DNA of 64,000 nucleotides from Chrysoperla carnea (taxonomy: Eukaryota; Arthropoda; Insecta; Neuroptera; Chrysopidae): the NCBI RefSeq assembly GCF_905475395.1, contig NC_058339.1:78272520-78336519 (forward strand), written 5' to 3'. The notes under the pieces are model-generated. The model ran no database searches. It was not told the DNA's origin and saw nothing but the letters and a program-made list of their open reading frames with translations. Position numbers and translations under genes: made by a program. Shown in pieces: positions 47,873 to 58,400 of this stretch (positions within the stretch are counted from its first letter, which is position 1; each line of letters begins with the position of its first letter).

Positions 47873-50800
47873 ATGAATGCACCACCGACCTTCGAATCAT
47901 TTCTTCTATACGAAGGAGAGAAGAAGTAAGTGTAATTGTCCATACTAAAATTGGCAAAATTTATTACGCACTTAACCTATAATTTATTTTGTTTTTAGGA
48001 TTATCAAAGAACAAGATACAAAAGTTCCAAACGCTGCTATATTTACTGTAAACAAAGAAGATCATACTCTAGGAAATATGATTAGAAAGTAATTAGATTT
48101 AAAATAATTGCTTTTTGTATTCAAAATTAAAATTTTAACTAATTTTTACAGTCAATTGTTGAAAGATCCAAATGTATTGTTTGCTGGATATAAATTGCCA
48201 CATCCTTTGGAGCATAAATTCGTTTTAAGAATCCAAACGACATCTGAATATACACCACAAGATGCTTTCATGCAAGCAATTACTGATTTAATTGCTGAGC
48301 TATCTTTGTTTAGAGAACGATTCAAGGTATAGTATCCATTTTTACTATATAGTATGAGTTCTCATTTCAATGTTTAGTTAGGGCTGCCTGGGTTAGTTAG
48401 AGTTTTTCACCAGATTCTCCGGTTTTTGAAGCACAATCACCGGTTTTTTTTTGACCATTTTTACATCTATAGTAGATATGTGTAAAATAGTCCAAAAAAA
48501 GTATGATTTTCTAATAACTTATTCTTTATATGTACGAAAACCAAAAAAGTAAAAAAGGTAATCTCCGGCTTTAGTGGTATGATATTCAGTTTTTTTGAAA
48601 TTTTGTTTTGGCAGTCCTATCTTTAGTACAGTAATGTTAATTTTTTTAATTCTCTTGGACGTATCTCACTTATTGGAAATTTAAATTCCCAACCTTTTGG
48701 TCCAAGAGCTGGCTGCAAAAAACCTGGCCTATCGAGTTACCGGATGAAGTATTTTTTAAATGATACTACTCACTGTAACTATTAAAAAAATCATTTAGTG
48801 CCAGGGCAAATATGGTGCATAACCTTGCTATATTTTTTCTAAGGTACATTTTTTGGACATAAACTGTACCAATCGAGTAACCGCTTGAAACTGATTTTAA
48901 AATGTAGTTTCGAGTGAGTAGAAAATAATTATGAACAACTGCCTCGGTCAATCTGGTGCTAACCCCATGGCACGACACATTTTTTAATTTTTTTGTTGTT
49001 GTGTTACCGTACCTATCGAGTAACCGCTTCAAACTGTAATTAAATTGAAGTTTAAACATTTCTTATTAAGAAAATATATTAGTGCCACTTCTATTTTAGT
49101 GACAAATGCCCGGCACGATACTTTATATTCCTTCAAGTCCCATACTATTGCTCATATAATCTATAACAGATACATTGGGGAATAAATGAATAAACATCTA
49201 ATGGATAACAATTACAGTAATTTTTAAGTGATATTTTTTATTTATACGAGTATTTTATAAAGTATCAACATAAAATACAATGAAAGTTCTCTCATATACA
49301 TATTTTACTATAAAATTAATTAAAAAACTTAAATATCTAAAAATATACATTGAACTATATATATAGAATTATTATTAAATGTCATCATGATCATCATCAT
49401 CACTATCGTCATGATCATTGTCACTACGGCCATGATCATCGTCACTTTTATCATAATTATCATCATGGTCACCTTTATTTTCATGATTATCATCGTTATT
49501 ATCGTCATGGTCACTGTCATTTTTTTTGTTGTAATCATCATTATCATAAGAATCATCGTCACAATTATCAATTTCATTAAGCTCTACTTCATCAAGTTCT
49601 ACCATAACAATGTTTTCAACTAAGAGAGGTGTTGGATCACCTTCGAACCAAAGCGGTTTAATTTTATTGTCATTTACTGTCCATCCGCATTGTTCTGGTG
49701 AGAAATTGATGCAGTTAGCTTCAGTAGCATTCTGCCACATTGAAGTTACATAGTAAAATTTTTTGAGTTGAATCAAATCTTTTTACATTTTTCATAAAAT
49801 ATTCTGCTACAGACGTTGACGTAAATCGATTTTGAAACATTAATAATCTCGCATCATTTACATTGTTACAACTTATTCCATAAATTTAACAAGTATATTC
49901 TTGCAATATTTCCATACTTCTTAAATTATCAATTTCGTCTATATTCGCGCTCAATGTTCGCATCAAGTTTGGACATCTTTGACAAGTTTTGATATTTAAA
50001 TTTTTTTAATTAATTTTATAGTAAAACATATGAGAGAACTTTCATTGTATTTTATGTTGATACTTGATGTTTATTCATTTATTCCCCAATGTATCTGTTA
50101 TAGATTATATGAGCAATAGTATGGGACATGAAGGAATATAAAGTATCGTGCCGGGCATTTGTCACTAAAATAGAAGTGGCACTAATATATTTTCTTAATA
50201 AGAAATGTTTAAACTTCAATTTAATTACAGTTTGAAGCGGTTACTCGATAGGTACGGTAACACAACAACAAAAAAATTAAAAAATGTGTCGTGCCATGGG
50301 GTTAGCACCAGATTGACCGAGGCAGTTGTTCATAATTATTTTCTACTCACTCGAAACTACATTTTAAAATCAGTTTCAAGCGGTTACTCGATTGGTACAG
50401 TTTATGTCCAAAAAATGTACCTTAGAAAAAATATAGCAAGGTTATGCACCATATTTGCCCTGGCACTAAATGATTTTTTTAATAGTTACAGTGAGTAGTA
50501 TCATTTAAAAAATACTTCATCCGGTAACTCGATAGGCCAGGTTTTTTGCAGCCAGCTCTTGCTCCATTTATCTCTCAAATTAATGTCATTAATCACCACT
50601 AAGGAAGGGATGGAGGAATAGAGGCTTTAAGAGTAGATGAAATCTGTGTAAATACTTTAGATGTGTTCTATATGTTAAGTTTTGATTACCATATAAAATG
50701 ATTTTTATGCAAATAACAAACTTTACATTATTTCGAATTTCGAGTTAAGAACTTTACCTTTTCTTTCTTCGTTTTATGGGGTTTATCCCCAAAAACAAAT

Positions 50801-51476
50801 ATAACGTTTATTTTAATTTTATTTATTTATATTTATATGAAACTTTGAAATATGTTGCCTCAAGTAGGCACACTACAATGTCTTCGCTTCGGGAAAGCTT
50901 ATAAAATTTTGTATAAGCAAACAATTTAAAAAAATAAATTTTAAAGTTGCATAAAAATCCATTGAGTAGTTTTCGAAATCATCCAGCAAAGCGAGCGGGT
51001 AACTGCTAGCAAGTGGTGTTATATAGCCTGCAACCTTCCTCTATAAATGAATGGGCTATCCAACACTAAAAATATTTTTCAATTCAAACCAGTAGTTCCT
51101 GAGATCGGCTCCTTCAACTTATATAGTAACATATAGTATGGATTAATGTCCTTTATAAACAGCTAAAATTTTTAACATCACTTTGGGTCGTATGTAATAA
51201 AAAAAAGTGACATATATTTTGTCATAAAAGAAAATTATGTCAAGCAGAACTCATTTTTCCATAAAATTCGTTTAAATTGACCGTTCAACTTTGCTATTTA
51301 TCTTCTTTATGAAAATTATAAACAAAATCAGTTTTTTGTAGCTTTTGTTTCTTGATTCTTCAATAGGACCAGAGTTTTCATGAAATAAATTAATTTGTAT
51401 CAAGAAAATTTACTTTTATTTATTTTGTTTGTTTTTTTAGGATGCAATCAAAGAAAAGAAAGAAGGATTAGATTAA
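47873..51476 (+). CDS. Rpb11: RNA polymerase II subunit RPB11 (POLR2J), complete, 4 exons
   Basis: This gene encodes a core RNA polymerase II subunit that pairs with RPB3 in the assembly platform equivalent to the bacterial alpha dimer (nucleus). Exons are 47873-47925, 47999-48088, 48152-48326 and 51441-51476, all with GT-AG junctions and matching phases. They total 354 nt, giving 117 aa plus TAA, exactly the usual length of the family. The protein starts [18 protein letters not shown]. It contains [40 protein letters not shown] and then [19 protein letters not shown], the RPB11/RpoL dimerisation fold, and ends [10 protein letters not shown]. The first two introns are 73 and 63 bp, whereas intron 3 is 3.1 kb because of inserted repeats. 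The gene is head-to-head with the ERK exon (1.5 kb between start codons) and convergent with CLIP-190. The start is supported by the family N-terminus MNAPP. Confidence 0.97.
48327..48702 (+). other. RPB11 intron 3, 5' part
   Basis: Intronic, AT-rich. Two stretches resemble each other (CCAGATTCTCCGG and CAATCACCGG). I see no other recognised element. Confidence 0.5.
49375..49776 (-). CDS. Acidic Asp/His/Asn-rich open frame in the core of the foldback element
   Basis: The frame has 133 codons with no ATG; it opens with TTG in this reading, so it may be a terminal exon fragment. The first 60 residues are ordinary protein-like sequence ([20 protein letters not shown], then a segment with [11 protein letters not shown]). 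It resembles conserved C-terminal WGW/PLW-type segments seen in proteins around insect transposons, but this is an impression from memory. The last 70 residues are a low-complexity D/N/H/K run from a (GAT/CAT)n tract. The opposite strand gives His/Ile-rich shadows. Its function is unknown. Confidence 0.4.
   Translation of the reverse strand: MIQLKKFYYVTSMWQNATEANCINFSPEQCGWTVNDNKIKPLWFEGDPTPLLVENIVMVELDEVELNEIDNCDDDSYDNDDYNKKNDSDHDDNNDDNHENKGDHDDNYDKSDDDHGRSDNDHDDSDDDDHDDI
49383..49560. repeat. (CAT/CGT)-rich triplet tract
   Basis: An imperfect trinucleotide tract of CAT, CAC, CGT and TAT units encodes the Asp/His/Asn-rich tail on the minus strand. Confidence 0.7.
50562..51440. other. RPB11 intron 3, 3' part with Helitron-like debris
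   Basis: The segment about 50880-51009 ends AGCGAGCGGGTAACTGCTAG, a Helitron-like 3' end related to the copies elsewhere. It is followed at 51015-51115 by an inverted segment of another common insect repeat (a block with GGGCTATCCAACACTAAAAA). The rest is plain intron, ending in a polypyrimidine tract and TTTTAG at 51440. Confidence 0.5.
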
Positions 51477-52359
51477 AAGAGTAAATTCAACAACACAAAC
51501 ATTCTATTAAAATATTTCTTTAATTAAAAATAATTGATTTTACATATAATTATTTTAATTAATAATGTATTAATAATAATAATATTTCCTAAATTAAAAT
51601 TCATTGTAAAAAAATATTAATTAAATAAAAATTAAGTTTTATACAATTTTTTCTTGTGTTTTTTTCCTATTTTTTTGGTTCATTTTTATAAATAATTTTT
51701 ACAAAAATGTGTTAATTTTCAATTTTTTTAACTAAATAAATTATTTAAATATAATTATTATTGCTATATAATTATTTTAAACAATTCTCTTATTTTCAAC
51801 GACACTTATTATAAATTAAATATTTCGTACAAAAACAAAAATAAATTTTAAAAAATTATTTATAAATAAGGCTTTTTAAACAATTTTTCATTTCGATCGA
51901 ATTACATTCGAGTAAAATATGTCAAATTATTTGTTTCTTGTTTTAGGCACTTAGGAACAATATATAATATTAGAAGATGCTTTTCTTCGGTAGAAATTTC
52001 GTATTCTAATGATTTTCCTACTCACTGGTATCGCTAAGTAAAACATCTTATCTTAATAAAAAATAAATTAATTTTTTGAATATCACGAATCAAAAAATTT
52101 TTAAAAAAGTATTCTACAATTGTTTGTTATCAATAAATATATTTTTTTTGTAGCTCGTAGAATATTTTCTTAAAAACAAAACGTTTGAGTTTTTTCCTAA
52201 ATAATTGACTAATTTTATAAATATTTACATTGACTATCGCAATAAATTAGTTAATTGGTTTTTAAGTTAAATTTTCTTTACAAAATGAGGTCTAAGCTAG
52301 TAATTCACACTTTTTGAGGGGTGTGATTACACTTCAGAATTTGAATCTATGTTCTGTAT
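51477..52359. other. Convergent intergenic region RPB11 / CLIP-190
   Basis: An 883-bp AT-rich spacer holds the 3' ends of both genes. No repeat copy is recognised. No canonical AATAAA is evident for CLIP-190 on the minus strand within it. Confidence 0.6.
51506..51629 (+). terminator. Candidate RPB11 polyadenylation signals
   Basis: Downstream of the RPB11 stop are ATTAAA at 51506-51511 and AATAAA at 51624-51629, the latter followed by T-rich sequence. In such AT-rich DNA the motifs alone are weak evidence. Confidence 0.35.
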
Positions 52360-52406
52360 TTAAAAGGTCTCTGTTTCATCACAATCTTCTGTTGAATGGC
52401 CAAACG
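52360..52406 (-). CDS. CLIP-190: CLIP-190 last exon (47 nt): second zinc knuckle and ETF terminus
   Basis: The acceptor ATTTCAG precedes CG, which completes a GCG (Ala) codon with the G of the previous exon. It then encodes FGHSTEDCDETETF and TAA. With CEIC from the previous exon this gives CEICEAFGHSTEDC, matching the vertebrate CLIP1 ending (CEICEMFGHW...C...DETF) in spacing and in its terminal Phe. The exon is far too short for ORF calling. Phase and family match make it convincing. Confidence 0.9.
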
Positions 52407-55400
52407 CTGAAATTTGATAAAATAATTGTTTAGAATACATTTTAGTTTGATATGGGTGAAGAAATTAATAAAAACTCAAATTTAGAAAGTCGAAAAAGTA
52501 TCGAAATTGGAATTTTTATTGGAATAGATGCTACATGCAAAGAAAAATAAAGTCAGCATTGAAACTCCTCCAGAACGTTCCTTTTTATGCTATACATTAT
52601 AGTTGCCCATAATTACCAGGCATTGTTATTCTACTTAGAAAAAAAATAAGTCATGCAGAAATATTTCAAAAAAAGCAAAGAGTTAAAAAGCAAAGAATCG
52701 AAACAAGATTAATTACATTAAAAAGATAAAGATTTTATTAGTTAAAAGAAGTATAAAACACAAAAATAACAAAATAATTAATTATTAGTAATCAACAGGA
52801 ATCTATATGGAATTGAGTCCTTGGATCATTTGTATCGTTCGAGCACATGCAATAAAACGCTTTTTTTGCTTATGTTTACGGTGTAATTCATGCTTAGTAT
52901 GAATACATGGTGACATACCTTCACATATTTCACAATACGGTCTATCTGTCGCTGTTTCATTTTTAGGTGGATGTCGTTTTAGGGGTGTCGTGTCAGGACA
53001 CGTACTACCACCCATTAAATCATTGTCTTGATTTGGACAATCTTCAGTTTCATGCAGATCAAACTCATCACAAATATCGCAAAACATTCTTGGTGGTATT
53101 ACTCGTGGTTTTAATAAATTATCATCCCTAGAATTGTGAGATTAGGTTTGGAAATTTAAAAAGAAAATGTTAATTAAATTTGTGTTGCTGTGTGTGTGTT
53201 TGTGTGTAAATTATTTGTGTCAAAAAAATATGTGCAGAAAGTAAAAAATTTTGTGATGTGTATTGGTTTATTGCCCCCAAAAAACCAAAAGAGAAAAAAC
53301 TTACATCTGAGACGATGAATTTGGTGCGCACGTTGCTTCTAATGCCTCAATTTTCGATCTAAGTTGTTCATTCTTCTGTTGCATATCAACAATAATTGAA
53401 TTTAAAAATTGAATTTGTTGATTTGCTTGTGTGATTTGTTGCCAGCCACCGGCAGAACTACCTTCATCTCGACTTTGTATCACATGAGCAGCTTTTTGTT
53501 TTATAGAACCAATTGCTCCACCGACACTAGATAATTTATTGTTGATATTTGTGAATTTTTCTTGATGTGCTTGTTCTAATGCAGAACCTATATCTAGATC
53601 CACAGCAATCTAAAAAGGAAATAAAAATTAGTAAGCATATATATAAGACGTCTTAGGAATACTGTAAATAATATTACTCAGGGCGTTAGGGGGTTTTTAT
53701 TTAGGTTATAGGGATTTGTTATTTGTTATTAAGTAGCCTTAAATACAATACTATTATCATTCTGCGAGATTTAGTGGAGGCGTGAATGCAGCCCTCAAAT
53801 AAAATTATGATCACATTTACACAAGAAACAGCCAAGTGTGAGTCGAAGTATGAACTCTCTCATGATCAATGTAGTAAATTCCTACAAAGGAAATGTTTAC
53901 AAAATACATGACTCCCAAACCAAGATTTTATGCAATGTATAGTAGTCCGTGGAACAGCATCATTCTTGTTAAATGATTAATACATACTTGAAACTTTGTG
54001 AGTGACTTCCTTTAGGCGAGCCTACCAAGCAACTTTCTACGACTTTTTCAACGCTTTCTACACTGCGTTTTCAAAAGAAGTTATTATTTAGGTGCTTAAA
54101 TCACAAATTCAAGCTTAGGCCTTTTTCGCGAAAACGTTAATGATTGCATCGATATCCAGGTTCACATCTTTGCGTAGGTATATTTAGGAGAGCTAACGAG
54201 TACAACGCCACATCACCAAAAAGGAAGACGGCTCGGATACCAAAAAGGAAACTAACGCTTACTTTATAATTGGTAGATATCTGCGCACCCAGCGAATAGT
54301 CATCTATTTTTTCCAATACAAGTATTTATGTGCAAAAAAGAAACGGACAATATGTTCTCAAAAATGTGACATAACGTGTGAGCATATCGAATATGATGAC
54401 TAAGTACTTCGCTGCGTTCCGAATCACGCACGATTAATTGTTTAAAAAATTTTATTAAGGTATTAAGGCTCAATAGATCGTGAAAGTATAACGTCACAAG
54501 TTTATTAGGGTTGTGGAAATGTTCATCGTGTCCACAAAAGTGGATCCGCAGTTGATTTTGTATAAACACTCATTTTCTCTTTCATCTGGATGTTTTGAAA
54601 GAAACTGTTTTTCTTGTCTTTAATTTTACCAAATACTTCACAGGCGTGTTGGTCTTTATTGCGAAGATTAGAAGAAATTTTTCTCATAAATAGGTCTCCA
54701 TAAAGATATTTTTGTTAAAAAACATTTTTTATTTGAAATATTTTACTTACTTCGGCACTTTTGCTTTTACAAGGTATTTTCGTTTTACAAATAATCAATT
54801 CCTTGGCTCGAGTTTCAAGTTCGCACTTTAATTCAGCAATTTGTTCAAGTAATGTTAACTTTTCAATTTCCCAATTATTCTAAAAAATAAAAACAAATTG
54901 ATTAATTTTATTAAAAAAAAGACCTCCGAGTCTTTTCTCGGAAACATCCCTGGTAATTTACTAATAAGAATAATGGTAGATAACTTACAGGAATTGTAAC
55001 ATTCATTGAATGACTATGACATCCATCAACACATTGTCGTAATTTTTCCAATAATTGTTGATTTTCCGTTACCAATAAATGGAATTTATTCTCGAATTCA
55101 GTAGCATGTACATGTGACCAATGTAATTCAGTTTGTAAACGACTAATTTCCTCAACATATACACCACAATTATTAGCCCCACTTATAATTGGAATAGAAA
55201 CACGATGTTCATCATGTACTTTACTATTTCGCTCACATTGTTGTAATTTCGTTTGTAATTTAAAGATCATTTGATCTTTTTCATGTAAATATGTATTTAA
55301 TTTATCAATTTCAGCTCTAAACGTATGTACATTATGTTCTTGTTGATTACCACCGAATTGTAAATCTTCTAATACTTTACGTAAATGTATAATTAATTGT

Positions 55401-58400
55401 GCTTGTGTATCAATTTCTAATTGTTTTTGTTGTAATTGTAATTCAAGTACGCTACAACGTTGAACATCGTTTTGTAATTTCAATAATCCATCAATCTTCA
55501 CACGTAATTCATTGATTAATTGTATCTTTTGTGTTAATTCCACTTGATTTTGTTTGATTGTTAATTCTAACATCTTACAATGTTTGTTATTTTGGGATGT
55601 TGAATTGTTTATAACATGTAATTGTTGGATTATATCATGCAAGTACATTATTTCATTCTCCTTTTGTTGTACAGTTAATTTTAGTAAATCACAACGATGT
55701 TCGCCTTCTTGTTGTAATTGATGGATAATTAACTTCGATTGTTCCAATTCCTTTTGAACTACGATGAATTTCAAATTTTCTTGTTGTAATTGTGTGATTT
55801 GTATTTCTAATTGTCGTTTTTGTTCGTTACATTGATTTAATATGACATGTTTCTCATTTGCACAATTGCTGGTTTGTTTTACACTATCTTGTTGATGTCC
55901 ATGGCACAGTTGTAAATTATTCTTACATTGTTCCAAATTCACTTGTAATTGATTAATTTGTACAATTTGAGAATGGCAAAACCGTTGAACATCAATATCA
56001 TTTTGATTTAGATTCGTGCAAATACGATTTACATCACAGACGCCACGTTGTAAGAGTTGAATTTGTTGTTGAAGTAAAGTGATTTGTCGATTCTCATTAT
56101 CACATGATTGTTGGATTATTGGTTGGGATTGAGTTGGTGGATGTTGAACACGGTTCTTAAGCTGTTCTTGACATATTTTTAGGTTTATTATATTGTTCTC
56201 GCAACGTTGTTTTAAGCTACCGAAGTTGTGTTGGACTTCAGTACATTTTTTTTCGAGGATAACTAATTTATTCTGTGTTTCAGAGCAATGATGTTGCGTT
56301 TGTTGGACCTCTTGTTTACAATTGAAGACCTCCTGTTGACGTTTCTCACAGTTGACTTGTAAGGTATGATATGTATTTTGCAACTGTTCGTATTGCTGTT
56401 TAACGATGACAACTTGTTGTTGCTGTTCTTTGTTATGCGTTTCTTTGATGACAATGATTTGATTCTTACACTCTTCCAATTCATGGGATCTGATATCGCA
56501 TTGTTGTTGATATTCGTTAAATTGTACTTTGTATTGGTTAATTTGTTGTTCCAATAATTCAATGCGATGGTTAGATTGTTGTTCATGATGTTCTTTCAAA
56601 ATTTGAATTTCCCCACGTAAGTCCAAGATAAGGGTATCCTTTTCGGAGCAATGTTGTTCGATGGTATTCGATTGATTCTTTACTTTTTCGTATTCCTGTT
56701 GCCAGATAGTAATTTCAGATTTAGCACGATTACATTCAATTGACATGTCGTTAATCTTGATTTGAAGCATATGGATATTTTGTTCCATTTTTGAGCATTC
56801 CATTGCCCGGGAATCACATTGTTTCTGTATGATTTGAATACGATTCTCGCATTCAACACATTGTTGTTGTTTTGTGATTTCGATTGTGTGGGCAAGTTCT
56901 TGGATTTTACTTTCTTTCTGTTCGATTTGTACCATTAGCATTGATTTTTGATTTTCGTATTGTACCTTAATTTCTTCGAGTTCTTTGATATGTTGGTCTT
57001 TGTTGGCGCAATGTTGACGATTTAGAATGAATTGTTCTTTGATTTGAGTGTATTCTTGATTTACAATTTCCAATTTCTTGTGGACTTGTTGTAACATGAT
57101 TTCAATCTTTTCTTTTTCTTCGCTGACTTGTTTCACTTGTTGCATGTATATATTCAATTGAGAGCTCTTAGTATTGAGTTCTTCTTGGATATGCTGATTT
57201 TCTTGTTTACATTGATTGATTTGGATGTGTAAGTGATTATTTTCTTCATTATAAACTTGCAATTTGTTTGTTATTTGAATGTTTTCTTGTTTCAAGCTGC
57301 TCATACGTACATTCAATTCGTTAATACTTTGTTCACGTTGACTGAGGGTCACTCGTAAATGATTGAGTTCGTCGTTAAGTTTCTTGATATTGAGTCCGCA
57401 TTCTTCTTGCATACCATGACATTGACTTTGACAATCGTTAAACATTTGTTTACATTTCGACTCCATTTCGATGATCATATCGTTCTTCTGTTTTAATAAC
57501 ATTTTAAGTTCCTTATTTTCGTTGACAATATGTTGAACTTTGACGTCACACATTTTAATTTGATTTTGATATTCTACTGTCAATTTATCGATTTCTACCT
57601 TCAATTGATCGATTTGTAATTTATAATCATTTTCACGTTTTTGCATAGATTTATTGCTTTGTTGTAAAAGTATGTTTAATCGATCAATCTCTGCACGAAG
57701 TTCCCCTTCAAGACGTTGGGCTGCTAATAAATCGTTCTGGCATTTTTGTTGCATAACGCTGTGACCGTTAACTGCATCTTGAAGTTTTTTATTCAAATTA
57801 TCGTTCACATTGTTGAGTTGAACTTGTAAGTTTTGAATTTGGATTTGATATTCATGTTCTTTATGTTGGAAAATTTGTTGTTGTTTATTGTATTCGTTAC
57901 GACATTCTTCAACTTGACGGATGAGTTCATTGTTTCGGTTTGAACACTTCATTAATTTCTCATCGTATTCATGATTATGGGTCATGTATTGTTGGATTTC
58001 CATTTCTAATTTACGTTTTTCTTCGGTGATTATTTGGATCATTTCATTCTGTGATGTAATCTTACGTGATAAATCACCCACATTCAATTCCATTTCGTTG
58101 ATTCGAGCAGTCAAATTACAGTTCATAGTTTCTTCATCGCGAAGTTTTTGATATAAGACTTCGAAATCACGTTTGTATGTTTCGATTTGTGCTTCCTTTT
58201 GATGTAACTCTTGTACTTGTTTCGTGTTGACATCATGACAATGAGCAAGTTCGTTACATTTAGCTTCGAATTGTGCATTCATTTGTAAGATCTTCATGTC
58301 TTTTTGTTGGATAAATGATTCTTGCATTTGAGTTTGTTGCATATTGGATTGAGATGTTACGAATTGCACTTGTGAATTAGCTTCTGATAACTCTTTTTGT

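Larger units (their letters stand above)
48703..50561. mobile_element. Foldback element with ~0.6-kb inverted arms in RPB11 intron 3
   Basis: The left arm 48703-49337 and right arm 49991-50561 are inverted copies. A 294-bp stretch in each (48766-49059 and 50205-50498) encodes the identical 97-codon frame, so the arms match there perfectly or nearly so. The left arm has about 60 extra bases near 49202-49261. Arms contain three imperfect tandem units starting ATCGAG at 48731, 48872 and 49015 (spacing 141 and 143), most with TAACCGCTT and GTGCC/GGCAC motifs. The core, 49338-49990, holds an acidic open frame. The architecture recalls Drosophila FB elements (arms made of short tandem repeats), but I cannot assign a family. 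Confidence 0.8.

Noticed and set aside
47782..47982. 66-codon plus frame overlapping RPB11 exon 1
   Set aside because: Different frame from RPB11, crosses its first donor, no similarity.
48766..49059. 97-codon minus frame, identical to a plus frame at 50205-50498, as a duplicated gene
   Set aside because: Both are in the inverted arms of the foldback element, have no domain and are built over 142-bp tandem units.
52803..52918. Basic C-terminal extension of CLIP-190 ending at a TAG at 52803
   Set aside because: The frame crosses a GTATGT donor and loses the family's second zinc knuckle; the spliced 47-nt exon restores it.
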